Shown here: one piece after another, positions 1 to 8,500 of the stretch
How the letters are laid out: every line of letters begins with the position of its first letter
Position numbering within the stretch: the first letter of the stretch is position 1
NCBI RefSeq assembly: GCF_000235425.2
Contig: NZ_KI912266.1
Coordinates: forward strand, 6,292,029-6,356,028
Direction of reading: 5' to 3'
Length of the DNA: 64,000 nucleotides
Source: Pseudofrankia saprophytica
Lineage (GTDB): Bacteria > Actinomycetota > Actinomycetes > Frankiales > Frankiaceae
The notes under the pieces: generated by a model
Told to the model about the DNA's origin: nothing
Databases searched by the model: none
The model's input: the letters and a program-made list of their open reading frames with translations, nothing else
Position numbers and translations under genes: made by a program

Positions 1-535
1 TGGACGAGTTGTAGCCGAGAAGCTGCGCGAATTTCCCCAGCGTCGGACCGGGATCGGCCAGGACGGCGAAGGTGCCCAGGCCGCTGGAGACGTTGCCGAT
101 GACCGCGCCGGGTGACCGGCGCAGCAGACCGAGCATGGCGTTCGTGACGGCCACGACGCCGAAGACGTTGGTCTCGTAGATCTCGCGCAGCGCGGAGACC
201 GGCAGCGTCGAGGGCGCGCGGCCCTGGTCGCGGGTGATGCCGGCGTTGTTGACGAGGATGTCCAGCCGGCCGTGCCGGGCGTCGATGACCGCGGCCGCGC
301 GCGCGATCGTCGCCTCATCCGTGACGTCCAGGTGAAGAAACGCGACGTCCAGCCCTTGCTGGGCGAGCGCCGCGGCCGCCGCCTCGCCCAGTTCGGGGCT
401 GCGCGCGCCGAGCAGCACGGTGTGGCCCTGCCTGGCGATGGCCGTCGCCGTGGCGAGACCGATGCCCTTGTTCGCTCCGGTGACGAGCACGATCTTGCGA
501 GGGGAGGCCTGGGAAACGGGTTCGTGGGAGGTCAT
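1..535 (-). CDS. SDR-family oxidoreductase (3' part outside window)
   Basis: Short-chain dehydrogenase/reductase that should use NAD(P)H to reduce or oxidise a carbonyl or alcohol; the substrate cannot be told. Translated from ATG 535, it shows the Rossmann motif TGANKGIG at about residues 19-26, a conserved acidic 'LDVT' segment and the 'NNAG' motif. It continues to a GYNSS stretch, which is where the active-site YxxxK would fall, and the window ends there. The catalytic lysine and C-terminus therefore lie outside. It is divergent from the XRE-family regulator at 639, about 100 bp away, an arrangement in which the regulator often controls the enzyme. Confidence 0.9.
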   Translation of the reverse strand, partial: MTSHEPVSQASPRKIVLVTGANKGIGLATATAIARQGHTVLLGARSPELGEAAAAALAQQGLDVAFLHLDVTDEATIARAAAVIDARHGRLDILVNNAGITRDQGRAPSTLPVSALREIYETNVFGVVAVTNAMLGLLRRSPGAVIGNVSSGLGTFAVLADPGPTLGKFAQLLGYNSS

Positions 536-638
536 GGGTCTCACCGTCACGTCGGGGACCGGCCATGAGGAGAGCAGTCCCGAGGCTGGTATCGGCGGTC
601 CCATGGTTCGCGGGCCCGCGCGGGTACACCCTCGTGTC

Positions 639-1508
639 ATGGACCAGGCCAGCCGCGACGAGATGGCGGCCTTCCTGCGCGGGCGGCGCGCCCGGGTACA
701 GCCGGCGGACGTGGGCCTGCCGGCCGGACCGCGCCGCCGCACGCCGGGGCTGCGCCGCCAGGAGGTCGCCCAGCTGGCCGGCATGTCGGTCGACTACTAC
801 GTCCGCCTCGAACAGGGCCGCGGGCCACGCCCGTCCGGCCAGATCCTCGGCGCCATCAGCCGGGCGCTGCGCCTGTCCGACGCCGAACGCGCCTACCTGC
901 ACCATCTGTCCGGCGAGCAGCCGCCGACCGCGTCCGTCCTGTCGTCCGACGTCAGCCCAGGGGTCCTGCACCTGCTGGACCGCTTCGACGACGCGCCCGC
1001 CCTGGTCTGCGACGCCAAGTACGACATCCTGGCGTGGAACCCGATGGGCGCGGCGCTGCTCGGCGACCTCTCCGCCGTCCCACCGGCCGAACGCAACGTC
1101 ATCTGGCGTTTCTTCACCCGGGCCGGCACCCGGGAAAGGCACGACCCGGCCAGCGTGGAGCGGTTCGCCCGCGAGTCAGTGGCGGACCTGCTCGCCGCCG
1201 CGGCGCGCTACCCGCGCGACCCGGGAATCCGTGACCTGGTCGGGCGGCTGCTCGGCGCCAGCGAGGAGTTCCGTCGCCTGTGGGCCGAACGGGAGCTCCA
1301 GGTGCGCCGCTCCACCCACAAACGGATCCGCCACCCCGAGGTCGGCTGGCTCGACCTCGACTGCGACGCCCTGCACGACCCCGAGCGCGACCACTGGATC
1401 ATCCTGTACACGGCGGCCCCCGGGACGCCCACCCACCGGGCACTCCAACTACTCAAGGTCCTCGGAACGCAGTGGTCGACGGCGCCCGGGTCCACCGCGA
1501 CCTCCTGA
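639..1508 (+). CDS. XRE-family regulator with MmyB-like ligand-binding domain
   Basis: DNA-binding regulator of about 289 residues. The N-terminal third is a helix-turn-helix: 'RRTPGLRRQEVAQLAGMSVD' followed by 'YYVRLEQGRG' is the classic signature of this actinobacterial family. The C-terminal two thirds match the MmyB-like (PAS-like) domain, with the recognisable 'DAKYDILAWNPMGAALLGD' segment and a late 'LDLDCDALHDPERDHWIILYTA' region (given here with its interior conserved). ATG 639 is chosen because the HTH begins a few residues later; the open frame upstream to 420 is a shadow of the divergent SDR gene. The likely target is the divergent SDR gene at 535, and the ligand is unknown. Confidence 0.88.
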   Translation: MDQASRDEMAAFLRGRRARVQPADVGLPAGPRRRTPGLRRQEVAQLAGMSVDYYVRLEQGRGPRPSGQILGAISRALRLSDAERAYLHHLSGEQPPTASVLSSDVSPGVLHLLDRFDDAPALVCDAKYDILAWNPMGAALLGDLSAVPPAERNVIWRFFTRAGTRERHDPASVERFARESVADLLAAAARYPRDPGIRDLVGRLLGASEEFRRLWAERELQVRRSTHKRIRHPEVGWLDLDCDALHDPERDHWIILYTAAPGTPTHRALQLLKVLGTQWSTAPGSTATS

Positions 1509-1546
1509 CCGTCCGCCGCGCACGCCGCCCCGTACCGCCCCGGCGG

Positions 1547-2092
1547 TCAGGCCGGCGTCGTGGCCCGCCGCGTGACCAGTCCGAGCACCTCGGCCAGGGC
1601 GGCGCGCACCCGCTCGTCGCCGATCAACCCATCCGGCCCCACCGCGCTGCGCGCGACGGGGACGCGCACCGGACTGGGAGTCGCGACGACCGCGCCGACG
1701 TAGCCCAGCACGGTCGCCAGCGTGGCGTCCGCCCCGCCCCCTCGCCCCTCGGCGGCCACGTTGATCCAGGCAACCGGCTTGCCGTAGAGCTCACCGCCCC
1801 CGACCGTCCAGTCGAGCAGGTTCTTCAGGCTGCCCGGCAACGATCCCGCGTACTCCGGCGTGCAGAACAGCACGGCGTCCGCCGCGTCGATGCGCCGCCT
1901 CAGCTCGGCCACGGCCGGGTGGACCGGTTCCTGGTCATCGGGCACGAACGCAGGCAGCCGCGCCAGGTCGTCGTAGAGATCGGCGACGACGCCGTCGGGG
2001 GCGGCGGCCCGCGCGGTTCGCAGCGCGGCCGTGTTCGTCGAGCCGCCCCGCGTACTCCCGGACACGAGCAGAACCCTCGTCTCGACGCTCAC
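1547..2092 (-). CDS. NADPH-dependent FMN reductase family protein
   Basis: Flavodoxin-like protein of about 181 residues that should reduce FMN or quinones with NAD(P)H. It shows the phosphate-binding loop 'VSGSTRGGSTN' at the N-terminus and the hallmark 'TPEYAGSLPGSLKNLLDW' in the middle, both diagnostic of the NADPH_FMN_red family. GTG 2092 is chosen because a GAAAGG Shine-Dalgarno lies at suitable distance and the length then matches the family; an in-frame GTG lies two codons upstream at 2098. The open frame upstream to 2251 has no family similarity. Such proteins can supply reduced flavin to monooxygenases, several of which occur in this window, but no direct link is visible. Confidence 0.88.
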   Translation of the reverse strand: MSVETRVLLVSGSTRGGSTNTAALRTARAAAPDGVVADLYDDLARLPAFVPDDQEPVHPAVAELRRRIDAADAVLFCTPEYAGSLPGSLKNLLDWTVGGGELYGKPVAWINVAAEGRGGGADATLATVLGYVGAVVATPSPVRVPVARSAVGPDGLIGDERVRAALAEVLGLVTRRATTPA

Positions 2093-2487
2093 CGGCACGC
2101 CCTTTCGCCTCGCCCAGCAGCAATGTGCTTCCGGTAGCAGCAACGCGAGCACCGAATGGGTTACTCCGGGCGAGCGGCCGCGGGCCGGACGCCTTCCGGA
2201 CAGCCGCCCGCCCGGAGGGAAGCTCTCCTCGATGGGCGGAGGATTTTCCACGTTCAGGCCGGTGGCAATGGTCTCGACGGCGCGGCCGCACCCGAAGCCG
2301 ATTTTTCATTCACACTCAAGAACCGACAGAAATCATTCATTACACAACACTCGCTCTACGGATTGGCACGCTTGTACCTAATCGAGCCGTTGGCGCTGGA
2401 CGGGCATTCCGGCGCCGGTTAGCCTCCAGTTCCTGGAGGGGCAGCGCGGTGCCGGCTGTTTGCGGCACCCCGGCCAGGAGGTTTTCT
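2093..2487. other. Divergent intergenic region, FMN reductase / expansin
   Basis: About 395 bp between two divergent genes. The stretch near 2285-2400 is markedly richer in A and T than its surroundings and is the likely promoter area for both genes. I found no convincing -35/-10 pair, gene or tRNA in it. Confidence 0.5.
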
Positions 2488-3423
2488 TTGGCGTCCCTCG
2501 CCGTCACCGTGCCAGCTCGGCGCACGCTGCTGGGCCTCGCGACCGCGGCATTCGCCGTCGCCATCGCGGGCTGTCAGCCAGCCGCCGGCGGTGGACCGGC
2601 CCAGCCCGCCGCGACCGGCACCCAGGTCACGTCGCCGGCTTCGACGGCCACCACGGCGCTGCCCACGGCCCCCGCCGTACCGGCCACGACCGCGCCGTCG
2701 CCGTCGGCCAGCCCGTCGGCCACGCCGAGCAGACCGACGAGGCCAACCACGGCGACACCGGCGCCGCCACCGCCGACCACCCGGCCGGCGCCGGCACCGG
2801 TGCCGGCCGGCGCGGGACGCATTCGGCCCGGCGTCGTCTACTCCGGCCCGGCGACGCACTACGACGCCGACGGCGGCGGCAACTGCATGTTCGACCGGCT
2901 GAACGATCCCGCCATGCCGGTGGTGGCGATGAACGAGCTGGACTACGAGAACGCCCGCGCGTGCGGCGCCTACATCGAGGTGACCGGGCCGGGCGGGAGC
3001 ACGGTCGTGAAGGTCACCGACCGGTGCCCGGAATGCGGCGCCGGCCACGTCGACCTGAGCCCGCAGGCGTTCGAGCGGATCGCGGGCGGCGTCCCGGGGC
3101 AGGTCAACGTCACCTGGCGGCTGGTCAGCCCGGCCAGCATCGGCTCCGTCCAGTACCAGATCAAGGACGGGTCGTCGGCGTACTGGCTGGCCATCCAGGT
3201 CCGGAACCACCGCAACCCGATCGTCTCGCTCGAGGTGCGGGTGAACGGGTCGTGGGTCGCCCTTGGGCGCGAGATGTGGAACTACTTCGTGGCGCCCCAG
3301 GGGCTCGGCCCAGGGCCGTTCACCGTCCGGATCACCGACCTGTATGGCGAGCAGCTCGTCCACACGGTGAACCTGGCGCCCACGACCGTGCAGACGACCA
3401 ACAGTCAGTTCGCCCAGCACTGA
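2488..3423 (+). CDS. Expansin-like secreted lipoprotein (RlpA-like barrel plus expansin C-domain)
   Basis: Predicted exported lipoprotein of 311 residues. The signal sequence has paired arginines (R11, R12), a hydrophobic core and lipobox AIAGC with Cys29. A Pro/Thr/Ala-rich linker runs to about residue 105. A double-psi beta-barrel follows, with 'YSGPATHYDADGGGNCMF', conserved Cys residues and the expansin/RlpA acid motif 'VTDRCPECGAGHVDLS'. The last 95 residues resemble the second domain of bacterial expansins ('WLAIQVRNHRNPIVSLEVR', 'MWNYFVAPQGLGPGPFTVRI'), the polysaccharide-binding half. Bacterial expansins loosen plant cell walls without hydrolysis. TTG 2488 is preceded at six bases by a perfect AGGAGG (2476-2481), which decides the start. 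With the GH26-like lipoprotein at 8501 it suggests contact with plant or fungal wall polymers. Confidence 0.87.
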   Translation: MASLAVTVPARRTLLGLATAAFAVAIAGCQPAAGGGPAQPAATGTQVTSPASTATTALPTAPAVPATTAPSPSASPSATPSRPTRPTTATPAPPPPTTRPAPAPVPAGAGRIRPGVVYSGPATHYDADGGGNCMFDRLNDPAMPVVAMNELDYENARACGAYIEVTGPGGSTVVKVTDRCPECGAGHVDLSPQAFERIAGGVPGQVNVTWRLVSPASIGSVQYQIKDGSSAYWLAIQVRNHRNPIVSLEVRVNGSWVALGREMWNYFVAPQGLGPGPFTVRITDLYGEQLVHTVNLAPTTVQTTNSQFAQH

Positions 3424-3433
3424 GCGCTGTCAT

Positions 3434-3465
3434 CGGGCGGGGACGGCCGGACCGTCCGCCGCCCG
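3434..3465. terminator. Bidirectional hairpin terminator
   Basis: CGGGCGGGGACGG (3434-3446) pairs with CCGTCCGCCGCCCG (3452-3465) around a five-base loop with one mismatch/bulge. It lies between the convergent expansin and Clp-N genes. There is no T-tract, as is usual for actinomycete terminators. Confidence 0.6.
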
Positions 3466-3529
3466 GTGGAAACGCCAGCGTCGGGAGGAGCTCGCGAGGG
3501 GTCTGAGATGAAGGCGGGTCGGGCGGCGG

Positions 3530-4198
3530 TCAGGTCCGGCCGTCGGTCCGGAGATCCGTCGCCATCCGATCGCGTTCCGCGATCAGGACCTTCTCCCGTT
3601 GGCGCATGGCGGTCGCCGTGGCGAAGTCACCGGCGTCGAGGGCGGCGTCCTTCGCCGCCCTCGCCTGGCTCAGCTCCGCGGCGAGGTTCCGGGCCCGCAT
3701 GTTGGCCCCGTCGATGGCGGACCGTGACTGGGGGACGGCCTCGGGCGGCGGCGGGATCTCCCCCGCGGCGTCGATGGCGGCGAGAGCCCGGCGGCGGCCC
3801 TCCGCGCGGTCGATGCCGACGTGGTCGAGGATGTCGGCGGCGACGCCCTCCTGCTCGGACAGCAGCCCGAGCAGGAGGTGCCCGGAGTCGACGTGGGCGT
3901 GGCGGAGCTGCAGGGACTCACGCAACGAGGTCTCCAGGACGTGCTTCGCCCGCGGAGTGAACGGGATGTGCGACGGCGCCTTGGGCGCACCCGTGCCGAC
4001 GGCCGCCGCGACCGCCGACCGGGCGTCCGCCAGCGTCAGGCCGAACGAGGCCAGGGTGACGCCCCCGGGCCCTGTCTCCTCGTGGACCAGGCCGAGCAGC
4101 AGGTGCTCCGCGCCGATCTCGCCGTGGCCGAGCCCTCTGGACTCCTCCTGCGCGAGGACCACGGCACGCCGGGCACTGTCGGTGAATCTCTCGAACAT
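3530..4198 (-). CDS. Stand-alone Clp N-domain protein with UVR-like tail
   Basis: 222-residue cytoplasmic protein made of the double Clp-N repeat found at the front of ClpA/ClpC. The first repeat starts 'MFERFTDSARRAVVLAQEE' and contains 'IGAEHLLLGLVHEETG'; the second contains 'FTPRAKHVLETSLRES' and 'VDSGHLLLGLLSEQEG'. A C-terminal helix 'RAAKDAALDAGDFATATAMR' looks like a UVR motif. There is no AAA+ ATPase module, so it cannot unfold substrates alone. Related ClpC-N-like proteins are adaptors or substrate-binding accessories, which is the likely role here. ATG 4198 has AGAGGA upstream; the longer frame to 4351 lacks family similarity. Confidence 0.88.
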   Translation of the reverse strand: MFERFTDSARRAVVLAQEESRGLGHGEIGAEHLLLGLVHEETGPGGVTLASFGLTLADARSAVAAAVGTGAPKAPSHIPFTPRAKHVLETSLRESLQLRHAHVDSGHLLLGLLSEQEGVAADILDHVGIDRAEGRRRALAAIDAAGEIPPPPEAVPQSRSAIDGANMRARNLAAELSQARAAKDAALDAGDFATATAMRQREKVLIAERDRMATDLRTDGRT

Positions 4199-4349
4199 CG
4201 GCGGTCCTCTGGACGAATCCGCGTTCCCCTTCCAGGATATCGCCGGGCCGGCCGACAGGCGCGCGGCCGCCGCGGTGTGGGCGAGCTCAGCCGTCGGCGC
4301 GTGTCGTTCCTGACTTGACCCTGGCCGACTGGCGCAATTGTCTGGGGTC

Positions 4350-5219
4350 ATGGTCGAGATGAACGTGGCTCAGCGCATGTGGCGGCTGTTCGAACCGGTG
4401 CATGCCGTCACCTATTTCGCGCCGGCCAGCCTGGCGGCCTGGGAGACCGCCGGGCTGCGTGGCTACTGGCGCGGGTACTTCGCCGGCCGGGCGGCGCCGC
4501 TGGGCCCGGTCGGGGCGGGGCCGGTCGTCGGCGCCTTCTTCGGGTTCGCGCCCGCGATGGTGGCCAGGGCACTGCCGGACGTCTGGACCCGCGTCTCGCC
4601 GGAGGAGGCGCTGGCCGTTCGGCTCGACGGCGCTCGCGCGGCGCTCGGGCCGCTGGTCGCCGGCATCGGCGCGGGCCACCTCGCCGAGCTGGCCGCACTG
4701 TTGCGGTCGGCGGCCGAGCGGGTGCCGGTCGCCGGTCGGGTGCTCGGCGCCGCGAACGGCGCGCTGCCCTGGCCCGACGACGCGCTCGGCGCGATCTGGC
4801 ACGCCGCCACGATCCTGCGGGAGCATCGCGGCGACGGACACGTCGCCGCTCTGGTCACCGCGGGTCTCGACGGCCCGGAGAGCCTCGTCTGGCGGGTCAG
4901 CAGGGGCGGCACCGAGCGCGCCTTCTACCAGCAGATCCGCGGCTGGACCGACGGCGAGTGGGACGCGGCGGCCGACCGGCTACGGGCCCGCGGCTGGCTG
5001 GAGGCCGCCGGCGAGCCGACCGAGGCCGCGCTCGCCGCCGCCGGTGACCTGGAGGCGACGACGGATCGCCTCGCGGGTCCGCCCTGGGACGCGCTCGGCC
5101 CGGACGGCGTCGACCGCGCCGCCGCGCTGCTGGCCCCGGTCGCCCAGGCCGCGGCCACGCTGCTGATGTGGCCAAACCCGGTCGGCGTCCCCGACCCGCG
5201 GACCGCGGTCGCCGGCTGA
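4350..5219 (+). CDS. SCO6745/SalA-family protein
   Basis: Protein of about 289 residues in a family common in actinomycetes and often annotated SCO6745 or SalA-like. Recognisable blocks are 'MWRLFEPVHAVTYFAP', 'GLRGYWRGYFAGRAAPLGP', 'ATILREHRGDGHVAALVTAG' and 'RGWTDGEWDAAADRLRARGW'. The last part resembles a winged-helix fold, so a regulatory role has been supposed for the family; I do not know a demonstrated activity. ATG 4350 starts eight codons ahead of the family's 'MWRLFEP'; ATG 4359 and TTG 4338 are alternatives. It is divergent from the Clp-N gene and has its own downstream neighbour at 5304. Confidence 0.8.
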   Translation: MVEMNVAQRMWRLFEPVHAVTYFAPASLAAWETAGLRGYWRGYFAGRAAPLGPVGAGPVVGAFFGFAPAMVARALPDVWTRVSPEEALAVRLDGARAALGPLVAGIGAGHLAELAALLRSAAERVPVAGRVLGAANGALPWPDDALGAIWHAATILREHRGDGHVAALVTAGLDGPESLVWRVSRGGTERAFYQQIRGWTDGEWDAAADRLRARGWLEAAGEPTEAALAAAGDLEATTDRLAGPPWDALGPDGVDRAAALLAPVAQAAATLLMWPNPVGVPDPRTAVAG

Positions 5220-5303
5220 CCCGCCGATGCCGCGCGTTCCCGGCCAGGCGCGCCGGGCGACGCTCGACAGCGGAACGACGCTCGACAGCAGGAGGAGACG
5301 TCC

Positions 5304-6239
5304 GTGTCCCAACACCGCCGGTCGCTGGTCGTGACCGTTCCCACCGAGGAACTCCGGGCGGCGCTGGCGTCCGAGCCCGCAGCCGTCGTGCTGGTCTGGG
5401 ACCTGTCCGGCGAACCGCCTCGGCCGGACCTTGACGTCGTCGTCGTGCCGTACATGTCCGATCTGGCTGTGCTCTCGGCACTCAAAGGTCTGCACCCCCT
5501 GCTGGTCCAGAGCCAGTCCATCGGCTACGAGGGGGTCAGCGCCGCGCTGCCCGCCGGCCTCACCTTCAGCAATGCCGCCGGAGTCCACGAGGCGTCCACC
5601 GCCGAGCTGGCCGTCGGCCTGATGATCGCCAGCCAACGGCGGCTGCCGGCCCTGGTACGCGCCCAGGCGGATCGCCGGTGGGCGCACGCCGGATCACTGT
5701 CGCTGGCGGACTCCACGGTGATCGTGGTCGGGCAGGGCGGCGTCGGCAGGGCGATCGCCAGTCGTCTGCGGCCCTTCGAGGTCGAGATCATCCGCGTGGC
5801 GAAGACCCGCCGCGACGGCCCCGACGGCGCCATATCGGCGGTCGACGAGCTGCCGGGCCTGCTACCCGACGCCGACGTCGTCGCGCTCGCCGTACCGCTG
5901 GACGCGAGCACGACGGGCCTGGTCGACCGGGACTTCCTGGCCGCGATGAAGCCGGGCGCCCTGCTGGTGAACGTCGCCCGCGGCAAGGCGGTCGTCACCG
6001 AGGATCTCGTCGACGCGGTCCGCGCCGGCCGGGTCCGCGCCGCGCTCGACGTCGTCGACCCCGAGCCGCTGCCACCGGAACATGCCCTGTGGAACCTCGA
6101 CGGGGTCCTTCTCACCCCGCACGTCGGTGGGCACAGCGCCGCGATGGGGCCACGCGTCGTCGCGCTCGTCCGCCGCCAGATCGAGGCGCTGTCGCGGGGT
6201 GCGCAGCCGCACAACGTCGTCATCCCGCCGGGGACCTGA
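5304..6239 (+). CDS. D-isomer-specific 2-hydroxyacid dehydrogenase
   Basis: 311-residue NAD(P)-dependent dehydrogenase interconverting 2-oxo and 2-hydroxy acids. The Rossmann core has 'IVVGQGGVGRAIASRL' (GxGxxG form). The catalytic trio is visible: Arg in 'NVARGKAVV', Glu in 'DVVDPEPLPPEH' and His in 'LLTPHVGGHS'. The substrate-binding half is short and diverged, so the exact acid is unknown. GTG 5304 is preceded by AGGAGGAG at eight bases. A 13-base direct repeat (GACGCTCGACAGC) occurs twice just upstream, at about 5261-5290. Confidence 0.92.
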   Translation: MSQHRRSLVVTVPTEELRAALASEPAAVVLVWDLSGEPPRPDLDVVVVPYMSDLAVLSALKGLHPLLVQSQSIGYEGVSAALPAGLTFSNAAGVHEASTAELAVGLMIASQRRLPALVRAQADRRWAHAGSLSLADSTVIVVGQGGVGRAIASRLRPFEVEIIRVAKTRRDGPDGAISAVDELPGLLPDADVVALAVPLDASTTGLVDRDFLAAMKPGALLVNVARGKAVVTEDLVDAVRAGRVRAALDVVDPEPLPPEHALWNLDGVLLTPHVGGHSAAMGPRVVALVRRQIEALSRGAQPHNVVIPPGT

Positions 6240-6257
6240 ACCGCGCTGGCCTCGGAG

Positions 6258-7859
6258 TCAGCTGACGCGCCGGCGCGCCGTCATCGGCTGGCCGGCCTCG
6301 CCCGCGCCCGTGCCCTCGACGTCGTCGCGGCGGATGTCGCCTCGTCGCCGGCTCGCGCCCGGACCGGATCCGGGCGCGGGTCGGGGGCCGTAGCGCAGCC
6401 TGAGGGTCACGGCATCGGGCTCCGGGCCGCGGTCGGGCTCCGGGACGGCGGCCAACACGGGCGGGCGGCTCACCCGAGTGGGCAGGATCCGCGATCCGGT
6501 CGGGCGGCGGCGTTGGATGGGCTGTTCGACCAGGTAGTACGAGGCGGACGCCAGGGCCACCGAGATGCCGCCGATGGCCAGAACCGCCGGCCAACGGCCA
6601 AGCGCGCCGGTCAGGTCATGGCCCCAGTGCGCGACCACGGGAAAGTGCCAGAGATAGAAGCCGTAGGAGATCCGGCCGAGCCAGGCGAGCGGCGGCGCGG
6701 CGAGGCCGCGGAACAGCCAGCCCGTCGTCGCCCCCTGCTCCAGGGCGAGGACGACGACGCCTGCGAGCAGCGCGACGACGGTGTAGCCGCCGTAGGACAG
6801 CGAGGTCGGCCGTGGGCCCCAGCCGGTCGGCGCCGTCACCGTCGCCACGGCCAGCAGCGCGAGCGCGACCGGACCCGCCACGGGCAGCGCGACGGCGACG
6901 CGGTCGAGGCGGCGGCGCCAGACGAGCGCACCCTCGCCCACACCGTCCGCGCCGCGCCGCGCCGCGCGCAGCCAGGCGGCCAGCGCGCAGCCGACCAGCA
7001 GCGCATCCGCGCGGGTGTCCAGCGCGAAGTACGTGCGCGTCCCCGACGCTCCCAGCGCGATCAGCACGTCGCGCCACAGCACGACAGCGGCCACCCCGCC
7101 CAGTAGGACCATGGGCAGCCGGCGGACGAGCCTCGGCCGGCGACACAGGGCGATCAGCGCCAGCGGCCAGAGCAGGTAGAACTGCTCCTCCAGCGAGAGC
7201 GACCAGGTGTGCCCGAGCCAGCCGGCCCCCGTGGACTGTCGCACCACCTGGAAGTAGTTGTTCACGTACAGCATCGACGAGGCCAGGCTGTCGAGGAACT
7301 CCGACCGCTCGCCAGCCGTGCCGACCCCCAGCAGCACGACGGCCATGAAGCCGACGAGGGCCAGCAGCCAGAACGCGGGCATCAGCCGGTAGGCGCGCCG
7401 GACGTAGAACCTCCGCAGCGACACTCCGCCGGTGCGGTCCCGCTCGGCCAACAACTGACCGGTGATCAGGAAACCGCTGAGCACGAAGAACACGTCGACG
7501 CCCAGGTAGCCGCCGGGCAGCGAGTCCATGTGGAACACGAGCACGCACAGCACCGCGAGCGCCCGGATGCCGTCCAGCGCGGGGTTGTAGCCACCGCGCC
7601 GGGCACCGCCGCGCTCCCGGGCACCGGCTTCCCTGGTTCCGGCTTCCCGGGCCCCGGTGTCCCGGGCGGTCTGCCCAGGGAGGCCGAAGGAGCCGGTCCG
7701 GCCGGCCGGCTGGGTACGCGACCGTAGCTGGACGGGCATCCGCGGCAGCGGGTCGGCCAGCGGGGCGTCTGTCCGCTTCCGGGCCGCCGGCGGGCGGCTG
7801 CCCGTCACCGTGTCCGTGCGTCGCGATCCGCGTTCCGGGTCGTGTCCGTGCTCAACCAT
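6258..7859 (-). CDS. OafA/YrhL-type membrane acyltransferase (acyltransferase 3)
   Basis: 533-residue membrane protein that should transfer acetyl or other short acyl groups to a sugar, polysaccharide or secondary metabolite. The core has the family signatures 'NPALDGIRALAVLCVLVFHM' (catalytic His), 'YLGVDVFFVLSGFLITG', 'FYVRRAYRLMPAFWLLAL' and 'GHTWSLSLEEQFYLLWPL', and about ten hydrophobic segments. The first 75 residues are charged and cytoplasmic, with repeated 'REAG' units. ATG 7859 with GAGGGGAG upstream is preferred over the open frame to 8144. The C-terminal tail of about 60 residues is Arg/Pro-rich. The substrate is unknown; it ends 18 bp from the convergent dehydrogenase. Confidence 0.88.
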   Translation of the reverse strand: MVEHGHDPERGSRRTDTVTGSRPPAARKRTDAPLADPLPRMPVQLRSRTQPAGRTGSFGLPGQTARDTGAREAGTREAGARERGGARRGGYNPALDGIRALAVLCVLVFHMDSLPGGYLGVDVFFVLSGFLITGQLLAERDRTGGVSLRRFYVRRAYRLMPAFWLLALVGFMAVVLLGVGTAGERSEFLDSLASSMLYVNNYFQVVRQSTGAGWLGHTWSLSLEEQFYLLWPLALIALCRRPRLVRRLPMVLLGGVAAVVLWRDVLIALGASGTRTYFALDTRADALLVGCALAAWLRAARRGADGVGEGALVWRRRLDRVAVALPVAGPVALALLAVATVTAPTGWGPRPTSLSYGGYTVVALLAGVVVLALEQGATTGWLFRGLAAPPLAWLGRISYGFYLWHFPVVAHWGHDLTGALGRWPAVLAIGGISVALASASYYLVEQPIQRRRPTGSRILPTRVSRPPVLAAVPEPDRGPEPDAVTLRLRYGPRPAPGSGPGASRRRGDIRRDDVEGTGAGEAGQPMTARRRVS

Positions 7860-8500
7860 CCGCACTCCCCTCAGAACTGTCGGACTGCCCAGCTCCTGTC
7901 CTTTTGCACCTTCTATCCCGCGAACCTTGGTATGACCTGTCAGACAAACCCGGCGACCACGCCGACAGCGGTCACCATGGGCCACCAGAAGGTTACTGAA
8001 GAGCTCCGCCGAGACCCAGCCGATCAACATCCGCCCGCCGGCGCGCGCCGCGCGGCCGGCCGTCAAGGTGAGTGGCCCGATGGTGGCAGGAGCTATCCCC
8101 CGACTGTCGTCACGACCTCGCCTAGAGCGAGAACGACACGCCACCGACAGGGAGATCGACGATCGGTTGGCCCGGCGGCGGCAACCGTCCCCCGTAAGCC
8201 CAGAACCGCCGACAGAGCAGCGCCTGCCGGTGGTTCATATCGGCCCGGGCGGTCCGGTCTCCAGCCTTCTCGAACATCACGCCACCAGCAACGGAAACAC
8301 AATCCTGGTGTCCGGTTCTCGCCTCGGGCACCGTCGGCTACACACCGGACACAGGGTCTGGTTGACAGCAGATCCACTCCTTTCTTACGTTCGGGGCGGT
8401 TCGTACTGGACGTCCTGGCGAATTCCAGAAACCGGTACCACAAGTCCCGAGGGTAATAGCTGGGGGGGCACGCCAACGAACTAAGGAGACGACTCGTTTC
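7860..8500. other. Divergent intergenic region without a supported gene
   Basis: 641 bp between the acyltransferase and the GH26-like gene. Open frames on both strands have composition unlike protein (Arg/Pro/Ser-rich, no family similarity). It holds a candidate promoter near 8362 and otherwise nothing I can name. Confidence 0.5.
8362..8391 (+). promoter_or_regulatory. Candidate promoter for the GH26-like gene
   Basis: TTGACA (8362-8367) and TACGTT (8386-8391) are separated by 18 bp, about 110 bp before the start codon at 8501. The -35 box is consensus; the -10 box has the TAnnnT pattern. Confidence 0.5.

Noticed and set aside
315-1142. Long minus-strand open frame opposite the XRE regulator
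   Set aside because: Its composition is Arg/Gly/Ala-rich with no family similarity. It is the antisense shadow of a well-supported gene, as expected at this GC content.
7860-8500. Small genes in the gap before the GH26-like gene
   Set aside because: Frames on both strands are rich in Arg, Pro and Ser, have no plausible ribosome site and resemble no known protein.
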